Shown: positions 21,934 to 33,846 of the stretch, piece by piece | Numbering within the stretch: position 1 is the first letter of the stretch | How the letters are laid out: every line of letters begins with the position of its first letter | Assembly (NCBI GenBank): GCA_905331475.1 | Contig: CAJNYU010000913.1 | Span: forward strand, 40,081-104,080 | From: Rotaria socialis | Lineage: Eukaryota; Rotifera; Eurotatoria; Philodinida; Philodinidae | Length of the DNA stretch: 64,000 nucleotides | Direction of reading: 5' to 3' | Notes under the pieces: generated by a model | Databases searched by the model: none | Told to the model about the DNA's origin: nothing | What the model saw: only the letters and a program-made list of their open reading frames with translations | Program-made: the position numbers and the translations under genes

Positions 21934-24101
21934 GACAGAATAATAATAAATAGATTGAAAAAAAAATCAAAGATGAAACAATCTAAAACCAAAATGAAAA
22001 AGAAAATAAAACCCAATATTTTCTTTTGTAAAGCAGATTAGTTTTTGCATCACTATCGATATATCACAAAATTGAAAAATCCTGTCATTTAATCTTTGGA
22101 TAAATGTCATCTCATGGAGCGCTTCTATCACGCGCACCCAAAAATAAAAACACATTTATTATCTTATGATGTATAAACGCGAGAAAGAATTATGAGGTAA
22201 AGAATAATTATAAGATGCGGAATCGACAGTACGCCTGTTGTTGTTAATACAATACGTACATATCATTGATGAAGCAGAAGTTGTGATATTTTCTTTATTC
22301 TGATTAAGACGAGTAAAAATGAAAATAATGGTTTATGAAGATTTCTGTGGTCCTACTACAGAAAAAACATTCATAAAAAAGTAATGAAAATTTTTAAATC
22401 TAAAAAACTATAGAAATCCATCAGTACAACATTCTTGTTTGCCAGATGCTGGTCAAATGAGCCATGTAATTTATTTACATGTAGCGGTCGTTTTCTTTTT
22501 CTTTCTCTCACATTTTCGATCAAGTTTCTCTTTTTATTCTATTTACTCTTATTCTCTCTCTCTCTCTGTGTTCTTCCTCTTCTCTCATACCTTTTTTTAG
22601 TATTCTAGATTTTACCAAGAAAAAACCACGAAGATATACAAGCAAAATGACGTCTAATTTAAATTTCTTTTCTATTGTTAGTCTCGATAAATTAGTCTGT
22701 AAACACAAACGACTTTACATATTAAATCCTTGACTGGCGTCCTAGAAACAAACGAAATAGAAAACAATAAGATACGTATGAATAAAAATTCTATGGCCTA
22801 TCGGTAATAGACAATCATCATATCGTACATCTTTGCTAATTGAACTAACGGCTAAAATATTACATACGAGACACTTGCTTATGATCGTCGTATTTTCCAC
22901 ATTTATTTGCGTGTCTCTCGAGCAATAAAATAGATCATGCTTATTTTTTGCCAATATGATAATAGGCAATATATTTAATATCTATTTCCTTATACCGCGT
23001 AAAAGCATAGAATTAAAACTAGATCTATAATTGATCAGTGGAGAAAGAAAATATTATTGATTGATAAAGCGAAAGAAGCAATACCTATGCACTATGACTA
23101 TTGTTATTATTGTTCTTATTTTGCCTCTTCTGTTCATTCACAGTTCAAACCAATCAATGGCTTATCGACAACATCAACACTACGACGCCTCGACAACAAC
23201 GTTATGTTAGAAAGAATATACCTTTATACATACGAAAAGAGAATGAATTGAAGTATGTGAACGTATAATTGGTTGGAGTTCATCTCCGTTGTTATGGTGG
23301 GAGAAAATGAATGAAGATGAGAATGAACGATTTCTTGTGATTGGTATGTGGCGTTCGATATACAACAATGTACATATGTTATTCAGCATTGACGAAAATG
23401 CAAATGAACTTGAACTCATACGATCATCGACTCAATTGATATTGACGCTCGTTTTTATTTTATGTTGGTGAGAGTATTTGGATTCAAACTTTTCCCACTT
23501 GAAAATTCTTAGTTTAATCGTTTGGAAACAACAATTTCGTAATAAAGATTTGCCATGTGTGATTCATTTCTACCTAATTTCATGAATCATTTTTAAAAAA
23601 GCGAAACTACTCTTACCCGAAACGATGTTCGATTAAGACTTTTTCGTTAGTATGAAGGTAATCGAAAATTGCCTAGTCCTTGTCTATAACCGAAAATAGC
23701 TCAAGTACCAAAGTGCTTATAAAAAGCAAAAAATGAATACCTGAGCACGAAAAATTTGATGACTAAGCAAACAATAATAAACAGACAGAATGAGAAAAAA
23801 ATGGTGAGATAATAGGAAAAAAGGCTCTTCTTACTTCATTGGTGTTTATAAAATGTTCAAAAATAACTAATTGCATCATATTTTATATCATACGATAATT
23901 TTATTTTAAAAAGAATTTATAACCATAATTCTCATACTTTATTTTCGTGGATTAACAGATGTCGCTAAATAGATACCAAACGACCTATCAAAATTTTCTG
24001 GTATAAGAATTAATTGTGTCGTGTCGTGTTAGAAAAACAGAGAACTTGTGTATATCTTTGTTACTGAATTCTAAAACTTGCTATTTTTATAACTAGTAAT
24101 A
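21934..24101. other. Divergent promoter region between PACSIN and MPC1
   Basis: About 2.2 kb with no convincing coding frame. It contains a CT-rich tract (about 22547-22568). PACSIN reads leftward and MPC1 rightward from this interval, so both promoters lie within it. The short open frames on both strands lack recognisable composition. Confidence 0.4.
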
Positions 24102-24771
24102 ATGGCATCATTATTAGCTCGTGGTTTATCCCAATTAAAAAGCAAAGAAATGCGCGATTATTTAACGAGGTAAAATATGAGATATTTTAGAAGTAATGTA
24201 TCTATTTTTTTAATACAAATTTTAGCACGGTAAGCAACAAAATATTTGATTTACTTAAATGTCTATGTCTATGTTTATTCGATTCATGGGAATAGCATTT
24301 CTGGGGACCTGGTAAATATAATATAATTGAGTAATCATAAATTTATCGAAAACAAAATCTATATATTTTTAGTTGCTAATTGGGGTTTACCGTTAGCTGC
24401 TTTAGCAGATTTGAAAAAAGATCCTGAAATTATTAGTCCAAAAATGACCGTTGGTAATACTGGAATAAAAAATCACTTGTTTTGATATTTTATTTATTTA
24501 ATATTTTTTTCTTGTTACCTAGCGTTATGCTTCTATTCAATGCTATTCATGCGATTTGCTCTTCAAGTGAAGCCAAAAAATCGACTTTTGTTTGCCTGTC
24601 ATTTTGCCAATGAATGTGCACAACTAATGCAATTAGCGAGATTTCTTAACCACAAGTACAAAAAAAATTTTAATTTGTTTTTCTTTGTTATCATTGTGGT
24701 TTTTAAGGTACGGTACACCCAAACCAATGAAACAATATCAAGTTCCATCGGATCTCGTTCAGTCAAAATAA
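24102..24771 (+). CDS. MPC1: Mitochondrial pyruvate carrier 1, with a 4-nt microexon
   Basis: Exons are 24102-24169, 24226-24229 (CACG), 24296-24311, 24373-24453, 24523-24655 and 24708-24771; the sum is 366 nt, 121 residues. MPC1 pairs with MPC2 in the inner mitochondrial membrane to import pyruvate. The translation follows the family: [75 protein letters not shown]. The conserved STHFWGP is restored only if the 4-nt exon CACG, flanked by TTTTAG and GTAAGC, is included. Skipping it shifts the frame after Thr. The next exon is only 16 nt. The length matches the family (~110-125). Confidence 0.95.
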
Positions 24772-27700
24772 AACAACATAGTCCGGTCAACCTTGATATT
24801 TAGCAAAAAAGAATAAAACAATTCCATACGAGAAAAGCGTGCTAGTTTTTTAAAATTTTGTTTGCATTAGCATTTACTTTTCTTCCCTGTCTTTTCTTGT
24901 CTACCATAGGTTAGATTAACAGAATCTGTCAGGCATTCATTTAAGTACTGAATCTTCATTAAAACATGGTATCATGGTGAATGAAAAAGTGGATTTAAAT
25001 TTATGAAAGATGAAAAGTTTGTTTCTAATGAAATAGCATTTAACGAATGAAAAGCTTAGAAGAAGAAAAACATGATTGCTGAACTTTGTAATTTCATTCA
25101 ACCATTACATATAGTGAAAAATTGCTTGATAAATATTGTTTCCAATGAAAAAATAGAATTATTTGGAAAAGAATCGAAAATAATTCTACTAACGGCTCAT
25201 ATTTACTCAAAATACTCGATTTCTATCCTGCACTGATATTTTTCAAAAAGTCGCAAAATCAATACTTTTGATTATCACTTTTTATATTATTCATGACAAA
25301 TTGGATTCATACTTAAATGAACATGAATTTGATGGTGGTACTTTTCTCTTGCACGACAAAGACTTTAAAAAACAAAATATCAAAGCTGTGAACGAAATAT
25401 ATTAGGAACAACTACTATCAGAATCTAATTTGAAACTTTTACTGGTAATATCAAAGTAATATTCTGCTGCATCAGATAGATCCATGTGGAATGAGAGTGC
25501 ACCAAAGTAGAAATGTGTTTCATTGATCTTTACTAGCTGTAAGGAATTTTATTGGCAAAACAAGTGGAGCGCATCTTTGGAATACTTTTTATGAAAATAA
25601 TTGAAAAGGTTTAATTATGTTTTTCTAGTTCTTTTCACAGTGTTTTATTTTAGTAATCAAATTATATTTCCTTTCAACTTGATAACAATGGAAAATGTAG
25701 CAGTGAACCGTAACTTCACAACTGACTTGATTGATATTGGAAATTAGATATAAGTTTGAACTGTTGATCAAAGTGAAAGATTACGTTTGGTTGCAACATC
25801 TACTTGGACAAAATGCCGAATTCGAAGCACAACCATCAACTATGTCATAAATGACTTTCTTCGTCGTACTCTAAAGAGAACCACCACATAGTCATGTTTG
25901 TCAAGCCTCACGAACATAAACGATTATAAGTTTACAATTCCTCTTGAAGACTTGTGAAAGTTTGAGCGTAAGAAACGAAAATGACTTCTGTTTCGGAAGC
26001 CATCCGCATCAAATAATGCAGGCTGGCAAACTCAACTGGCCGTTTTTCACTAATGAAAAAACGTTTCTGAATCGAAGAGCTACAAAAAAAACTTTGGAAT
26101 AATGGCAGACTTGTACTTAGTGATACTTATTAAGGTTTACATATCAGTATCAAGTTCTTGAAGAGCAACGAGAAAGATTCTATGATAATATTGCTATTCA
26201 TCGGAAGTCTACAAAAAAAACGTTCTTAGTATAAAAACTATATCACAACTTTTAGGAATACTGATACAATTTACGTTAAAAATTTCTACGGCGTACAATA
26301 TATATATTGAGCATACGAAGTGACTTCTCTCTTGTAATTCTAGTCATGATAATGGAAAATCAGATCATTTCTATATAGATTTTGAGATACTATAATAATA
26401 AAATTGTATATATTAATCTGAATTGAGTTAAGCTAATGGGAGGTGATTCCGATTAAATCCAAAAATGAGGGTATACCAATTACGAATGCATAAGTTGTCT
26501 GTAACAATTCTACAGAGAATCTATCTTGACATCAAATTTTCTCTTGGTATAAACGAAGACGATGAGAAACTATTGATAGATGAAAAATCATACAAAGAAA
26601 AACTAACGATTATATGCCATTGAAGAACTATCAATCTTTTTAGTGAACGTTGATTAAGTAAAGAAACAAATTTTAACAAACAAATAAATTCGTCGTTTTA
26701 ATCATTTTAGTATCGAAGATTATTGACTATCGAAGTATTAGTTGAATTATAGTGAATACTTTTATTCAATTACGAATTTAGAAATTTATCTTATGTTGCC
26801 AGTAAAATATTGTCCACATTAATGTCAACCGACAAGCTCGTACTAATATTATACCAATCACTATTTCATACAAAAATATTTACCTATTCGTTACACTCGA
26901 TTAATTGCTGTTTCAAAGTATCGCACCATTTTTCATGACAATTAGTGCATTGCTTCATGTGTAAAGAGTGTTGTTTAGTAGTTGACGACTAATTTTCACA
27001 ATATTTTTGGCATTTTTTCTTGATACCGTAAGCCGGCCCTTTTATCATTAAGATATCTGACCAATATGTTTAATTTACAAAGTTGAAAAACAGTTTATAT
27101 GTGAGATTTATCGAATGAAAACGTTGACGAAAGTGTTTTTGACATAATTATGACTAGGAAAGAAAAATACGAAAAAATGGAAGAAGGTTTTAAAAAAAAT
27201 AAAATACAGAAGTGATGATGGAAGCAATGGAGAACGCATTGAAATCCCATTGAGTTTTATTATACTTTGCATTTTCGAGAAAAACTTTGGTTTGTAAAGA
27301 TTTCTCATCGAGTGGCTAAAATATTATAAGCCGAAAAAAAAATGATTCGAAATCCTGGAAAATACAAATGTCGTGATTGGATACTCGTACGATAAAAAAA
27401 TGTCAGCTCCCTAGTTCAAGAAAAAGTATGAAAACTATCATATCATCAATTATGATGGGAAACTCTTGATAAAAGCGATCTGTCATCTTAACACACAAGC
27501 ACACGCAGGTGGCCAGTGACCAATTAGATACTTTGACGAAACACAGCCAATAAATCTTATTTATGAGATTATTTTCTATGTTTATTTGTTAAAACCTTGA
27601 CCTGAATGTTGTAGGTCGTATGTCTGGATAAAAAATTTTCGTACTTTGTTAGTCATAAAGGATAACAGATTATTTCGCAATATTTTTATGTCATTTATCT

Positions 27701-28095
27701 TGTATTTCGAAATGATTGTAAAATCATTTTTTCAAAATTCTGCTTCAAATTATTTTTTCCTTAATGTGCACACAATAATATCTGTATATGATAATATCAA
27801 TATGAATAATGATTTTTAATTTACCATAATTTTTTTTTATAAGAAAATATGAAATTTCTATCGTGATTCGAAGTAAAAATTAGTAGATATAAATAGAAGT
27901 CATTCAGACCCTAGCACTAACATTTTCGTCTTGCGATTGATATCTTTTATGATTGTATGAAACCTTGTGTGCCAATTTTATATTATTATGATTCATCTAT
28001 TCTGAAGGAGGCGTCAATGACATACTTTCGGTATGGGTCGAGTTGAAAAAAACGACTAACACTAATCATAATTACGAATAAGACTGCACAGGATA
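24772..28095. other. Gene-poor stretch with a possible decayed coding segment
   Basis: No intact gene was seen in 3.3 kb. Between about 25010 and 25980 the plus-strand translations keep short protein-like runs in shifting frames (for example LLHDKDFKKQNIKAVNEIY and CKEFYWQNKWSASLEY), broken by stops. This could be an old pseudogene or transposon body. I could not name the family. Confidence 0.3.
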
Positions 28096-28226
28096 TGGTG
28101 TCCATTGAGCGAAAATAAAAATAGCGAAATGTATTTTCAGCGAATATCTCTTCGCTCAAACTTTTTTCGCTGTTTTGCATTCGCTCAAAAATTTTCGCTA
28201 AAATTTTTTTCGCTCAATGGACACCA
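28096..28226. mobile_element. 131-bp MITE with TA target duplication
   Basis: The terminal inverted repeats are TGGTGTCCATTGAGCGAAAA on the left and its complement on the right. TA lies on both flanks (28094-28095 and 28227-28228), as for Tc1/mariner insertions. The interior repeats the word TTCGCT in both orientations. There is no coding capacity. Confidence 0.8.
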
Positions 28227-29359
28227 TATCGACCACTAGATCTATCTCTAAGAAAAAGAAATGATATTGATTCAGAGCCAAAATATCGTTTTTCTTATTA
28301 ATTATCTACAAAATATTTGTATGCGCTTTTATCAGCAGACAAAAATCAAAATAATCTCTAATGAATCAGTAATTAGTATCACATCGCATAAGTTATCAGA
28401 TATTTATATGACTAATGTAGTGTATGTAATATGTCACTAAACTGATCGTCAGTGATACAGGTGACTAAATACATGAAAGTCAATTTTTTTTGTGTAATTG
28501 CTTGTATCTGTTTCACGTTCTCTATTTCCCTTTTCTGATTCGTTATACAAACATGCGAGCAGCAATTTTACTACTGAATGTCATCGCGCCTCAGTACAAT
28601 CATATCGCTAGTTTTGCCAAATAGAAATACGAAATTGCATCACTAGATAATATTCACTGTAGATTCTGTCACCAATGATAATCATACGAGCAACAATACG
28701 AATAAAGTATCAAGCAAAAAGAAAAGATTCGACCTGAAAACTTGAATATACGATTGGAACGTTTTTTTTGGCATTTTTATACAAAAATAAATGAATAGAG
28801 TACTCTGAATATCTGTCTTTTTAATGTTAAGTTTATTCTAATTTAGCATCATCATTGCAAGTGAAGGCCATTGCGTCTTTTGTAAACAAATTGAATGAAA
28901 GAAAATTAGAACAATGATTCCGATGTCACACCATACAAATATGTATGATTCAGAAATCATACTTGTCATTTAATAATATTACAGAATATATGCATGATGA
29001 CTATTTTAACATGATTTATTTTACTATTTATTTATCGTGTACTTAGATTTTTTCCAATGGCAATATGTATATATCATTTGAAAATCAGCAGATAAATATC
29101 ATGACTAATAAACTGGATATGTCCTTCACTAGAAGACAAGAAAGAATGGTCTTTTCCCTTATTTTATTACCATATATACTCTACAGTGAGTCTTTAACGT
29201 AACTTCTTCGTTTTTTCTTTCTCACCTTGCTACTACCCTTCAATCATATATTTCATATATATATGCACAGTCATTTGTTTCTAGTCATTGACAGTCAGCA
29301 GTAAACACATTGTATCATAACGCATACAGCGAGAAACAAAATATATTGAATCGAACTTT
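28227..29359. other. Intergenic stretch, nothing recognised
   Basis: A+T-rich spacer without a gene-like frame. A TATA-rich stretch at 29253-29264 could serve the small gene starting at 29360. Confidence 0.35.
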
Positions 29360-29719
29360 GTGCATCTCTCTTTTGTCGATACGTCGTTTATTAATAACGT
29401 TACACCCCGTTCAATGCCTAAGACGGAGAAATTATTTTCCGACTCAACACAAAATATTATGAAGTTAGCCAATGAAGGCATTAGTAACAGACAAGATTTA
29501 ATGCAAACATGTGGCACGGAATCTGACGAAGCATTGGAGATCCAACAAATTGAGTTGGAACAAAGGTTGATTATTCAACGAATGATTCATTTAGAATTAC
29601 AAAAAGAAAAATTAAAAGGGTTATTGAATGCATTACATTTACTCGATTCTGATGATGATTCTGATGATGATGATGACCGAGTTGAAGAAGATGATGATTC
29701 AAGTATGCCGACGCAGTAG
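29360..29719 (+). CDS. Small acidic orphan protein
   Basis: This is an open frame of 119 codons from the first ATG; an internal ATG at 29414 would give 101 residues (MPKTEKLFSD...). Residues ~60-95 form a probable coiled coil or long helix (EIQQIELEQRLIIQRMIHLE). The C-terminal ~25 residues are an Asp/Glu-rich tail (LLDSDDDSDDDDDRVEED). Acidic tails of this kind occur in chaperones and nuclear proteins, but that does not identify it. The internal GATGAT repeats in the tail warn that slippage can create such a run. There are no introns or neighbours within 1 kb, and the family is not recognised. Confidence 0.5.
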   Translation: MHLSFVDTSFINNVTPRSMPKTEKLFSDSTQNIMKLANEGISNRQDLMQTCGTESDEALEIQQIELEQRLIIQRMIHLELQKEKLKGLLNALHLLDSDDDSDDDDDRVEEDDDSSMPTQ

Positions 29720-29859
29720 AACTAATTTTTATCGTATTTATAATAATTCTATTTATATAAATGCATTACTGTAATTTTATATGACGAATAAATACAAATG
29801 TCTGTGCCATGAAATCAATAACTTTATTTTTTTTAACTCAAGTTTTCAATGTAAATATC

Positions 29860-31601
29860 GAGGGTTGGGCAACATTTCGATCGGTGAGAAAAATGATCAT
29901 TCCTACGGGAACAATGCCACCCAAGTCAAAAATGCTACCTTAAGAATAGAAACAACGATATCAGTGCAGCATTGGTGATTCAATGAGAGCGCACTCTGTA
30001 TATTGACCACACCGAAAAAATGAGCGCAGGCATTGGAATAATGCTAAGCTTAGTTAGAATAATGCTTTATTACAGCGGAAAACTGATTCCATAGGACTTC
30101 ACGTTTTATATTTTGTCCAGCGGAAAAATGAAAATCCATAGAAAAAATGCTTTCTTCTATAGGAAAAATGCTATAGAAAGATGGAATAATGCTTCATTTA
30201 AGCGGGAAAATGCTGTCAGTTTAGGAAAAATGATTTGTATTGGACTTCACATTTTATATTTCGTGCAGCGGAAAAATGAAAATCAATAGGAAAAATGAAA
30301 ATTTCCATATGAAAAGTGCTATCGAGAGTTAGAATTATGCTTTCTTCAAGTGGAAAAATGCTAGCACTTTAGTTATAATGTCTATGTTTATCGCCATGGA
30401 GGAAAAAATAATTTACACTTTGAATCGGCGTTTCTGATTTGTACTTTTGTTTTCTTTTTGATCGAATTCAACTGATTGTGATGAATCCAATGAAATGACA
30501 GTAATTACGATCTACAATAAATGAATCTGGAAGATTTCAAATTACATACATGTGGATATTATATATTAAATTCGTTTTCTGTTTACAAAAATTATATCCG
30601 TTGTTTTATAAGTTTTTCTCTTTTCTCTCTTTTATCGGATCACATTCGCGTAACATGTCGTGATAATGGAAAATCATATATATGTTTTTATGTAGATGTT
30701 GATATAGAAGAAATAGTTGTAGCGCACGTTTCTCGTTTCAGCGGGAGGATTAGACAAATATTTGATCGGTGACATAAATGCTCGTTTCAAGCGGAAAAAT
30801 GACGTTCAGGTCAAAAATGCTTAAAAACTAAACTTACGATACACACACCAAACAAACAAACAGTAACGAAAATATACCGTTCCCCCAATAACGCCACACC
30901 ACTGTAAAAAAAATGAATTTGCAACGGAAAAATGAAAAACCCAATGGGAAAAATGCTATTGCGAATGATCTTTAGTAAGAATATTTATCTATTCGCGAGC
31001 AGAAAAATGAGTTTTAGCGGAAAAATAGTTTAGATAAATGAAACATCATTTTTCTTTTAGAAGAAAAATGGGTTCGTATGTAATCGAAATGAACATACAT
31101 GTATTCACGATAAGAGAAAAATGAGTTTACACGATACTAAGGATGTTGGGAAAATTTACAGTCGGTTAGATTATGGTGGACTTTGGTTAAAACAATGATC
31201 GGTAAATTTTCAAGAAGATGGGATGCCGAAAATCATTTACGATATAAACGAAAGTTTTGATAGTTTTGTGGTGATGCTTGACGAATGTCAAAGAGCTGGT
31301 AAGAAGTTTGATTCCAATGAATCGTGGGGAAAGAAGGAATGTGAAGAATGAAAATTACTCATATTTGGTGTTTGTAAAGTTGTGTATAGCATGGAATATG
31401 TTGTATATGCACGGATATCTTTTCTGAACAGTGACGACAAACGTACTCGACATAAATTTAGTGTACACACGCTGACTTATACTTACATAGTTTGTCTTCT
31501 GTTATAGACAGAACGGGAAAAGAATTCATTTTTGACCTGGACGGCATTTTTCCGCTTGAAATGGACATTTATCTCACCGATCGATTCATTGCCCACTGCT
31601 G
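29860..31601. mobile_element. Non-autonomous hAT-like element of 1.74 kb made of GGAAAAATG words
   Basis: The ends are imperfect inverted repeats of about 80 bp: left GAGGGTTGGGCAACATTTCG, right (complement) CAGCAGTGGGCAATGAATCG, both continuing into CGATCGGTGAG and GTCAAAAATG. An exact 8-bp duplication, TAAATATC, flanks it at 29852-29859 and 31602-31609, as expected for hAT transposition. The interior has dozens of degenerate copies of GCGGAAAAATG or GGAAAAATG at irregular spacing. A third partial copy of the terminal block lies at about 30763-30825 in direct orientation. No transposase frame is present. Open frames 30521-30772 and 31532-31717 are incidental. Confidence 0.8.
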
Positions 31602-31609
31602 TAAATATC

Positions 31610-32221
31610 ATGAACAAGAACAAATCGGTCTTTTCTTCATATCGCATTTTAGCACGACAGACTAGAAACAAAAACACCATTTCGAAAAAAGTAATGGAAC
31701 CAAAACATTTCTCTTAATCGGTAATTTGAATTCGTGACATGCGAAAATTTCTTTTCACATAATTGATAATTATTTTGATATGTAACACAAAAAAAACTAC
31801 AGTAGAATGATTTACATAGAACGAATAGTGCTAAACATCACATTGTAGACTTGATGATTTTATCACATTATGTTTTAATAACTTTATAAATATCCTATAT
31901 CAGCATCATTAATGATCATTACAATAATAGCCTACAAGCTTTGATATTATTTTATGCTACATCGAAAATGCGTGGTTATAAACGACCGTCAGTTATTGTA
32001 TGACATGACTCAATATCATACAATCATGTTTTTATGAGTGCCACACCGAGTCATTTGGTGTTATTAACAAATTGGCAAAAATGGCACAAACCGACAATAT
32101 TGTTTCAACTTTTTTTGCTTCTAGTTTCAGAAGTGTTAAATTAGTACGAACAATAGAAAACTATCTTTTTTACCTAAGCGTTTTATTTATTTAACTAAAA
32201 CGAGTAGATAATAATACAAAA
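31610..32221. other. Intergenic stretch, nothing recognised
   Basis: Spacer between the hAT-like element and the small minus-strand gene. No coding frame or repeat was identified. Confidence 0.35.
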
Positions 32222-32549
32222 TTACAACACCCAAACTTTCATCGATTCCTTTGTCATCATTTTTAATGGATAAATTAAGCGATGACGATCAGGACAAACA
32301 GATCTTCTCAATTTCTTTGTATTCGGAGTAGAAGAATCGACAGGTCGAGGAGTATATTTTGACAATGACCAACGGATATGAGCAGGTCGAGGCGTAGAAC
32401 ATAAATTAGCAAGAATTATAGTTGTATCTATTCGTTTTGGTGTTGAAGTCAATTGTGGTTCAAACGCAGTAAAACTAGAAAACAAAAATTAATATACATT
32501 TTGTGAAAGAAAGTAACGTGACTTACTTCATTTTAGTTGATGTACACAT
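32222..32549 (-). CDS. Small hypothetical basic protein (2 exons)
   Basis: Exons are 32549-32527 and 32474-32222, with intron GTAAGT...TTTTCTAG of 52 bp; the sum is 276 nt, 91 residues. The start MCTSTKMNF is the first in-frame ATG. The same frame stays open upstream to about 32700 without an ATG, so a longer 5' part is possible only with a non-ATG start. The protein is basic and Pro/Thr/Ser-rich, with a repeated STPRP/YTPRP motif (CSTPRPAHIRW, YTPRPVDSSTPNTKK) that could be proline-directed kinase sites. No domain was recognised. A splice-consistent frame of this size is fair but not decisive evidence for a gene. Confidence 0.45.
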
Positions 32550-33846
32550 AAAAGAGATCGAAAGATGATGATATAATGTTTCTGACAAGGGAATATAAAA
32601 ATAAGCACAATAAGACGCTGATACTGGTATATATTCTAAATCAGTAATTACAACGTCGAAAAGTGGTTGCCTCAATAAAGCAAACCAATAACAATTTATT
32701 GGATGTGATCAAAAACGTTAATTGATGTAATTGTTCCCAACGTAAGCTGATTAACCGTTGTAGGAGAAAACAGTACAATGTGTTCTCTCTCGTTTTCATT
32801 CTTTGATTAATTAATCATGCGAATTCAACTGATAACATTAGAAAGTTGGTATATCCACGTTTTCTTTTACGAGAAAGAATAATCTAATTCTGTGATTTTG
32901 GGCGAGAAATACGCTTTTTCCCCCTTGGAGAAGTACCATAACTATTTCTTTTTGAAAACCATCTTACAAGTCTCTGCTATTGATTCATACACGAGTGTAA
33001 ATGATTTTCCTGTGAACTTCTTTTTGCTTGTCTTAGTCCTGTATTTCACCGAAATAAATAAAATAACTGTATGATATATCAAAAACTGATCGTTAGAAAT
33101 GGAAGGACACATATGAATATCTTTGTAGTATGTACTGAATTACGTCAACAGATCAGAACAACAGAAGAAGACGACGAACAAGAACGTGCCTGAGTAAAAA
33201 GACACAATAAACTGCAAGAGACGTCAATGATTAAATTGTATGCACAGTGATATGTATTATACATTAATATGCGCAGTTTATTTCCTGAGACAGAGTGAAG
33301 TATTTTTACTCAATCAATTGATTTTGTTTATGATTATAAATTTCTCTCTTTTTCTCTGGCAATGTGCATTCAGGCGAACACAAGAACAGAAAGTGAAGAT
33401 CAAATCTACATTAATTCAAGCAATAATAAATTTTATTCAAGACAGTCTTTATTGCAAATGAAGAAATTTTTTGTTATGAATTTGAGCTTGATTGAAACGA
33501 TCAGAATTTAAGAAGTAACATACTTATCGATGAAAACCTCAATCATTAGCTAGGCACATGCTAAAGTTATTAAAAATCTGAATATCATCTAATATTAATT
33601 ATGAAAAAAAAAATCCTGTCGATATGACTAGTTTTTCAAGATTGGATCAATCCACTCAGATGAGCATGCACAACAATCAAATCAATGTGTAACTCGAAAA
33701 ACACACAAATGAGCCATTGATTAGCTGATGATAATACAGATACAATGGGGCAACTGTGATAAATAATATTTTTATATATTCAATTATTTTCATATTTATT
33801 TATTTTATTTCGGTATCGTTTATTACATTGCTGATATAAAACACAT
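32550..33846. other. Intergenic stretch, nothing recognised
   Basis: A+T-rich spacer between the small basic protein and the filamin-repeat gene 3' end. Short frames at 32892-33074 and 33240-33461 have no gene-like content. Confidence 0.35.

Noticed and set aside
25320..25600. Weak resemblance of a decayed segment (CKEFYWQNKWSASLEY) to the actin capping protein alpha core
   Set aside because: Only a few aligned residues and no supporting flanks; not enough to name it.
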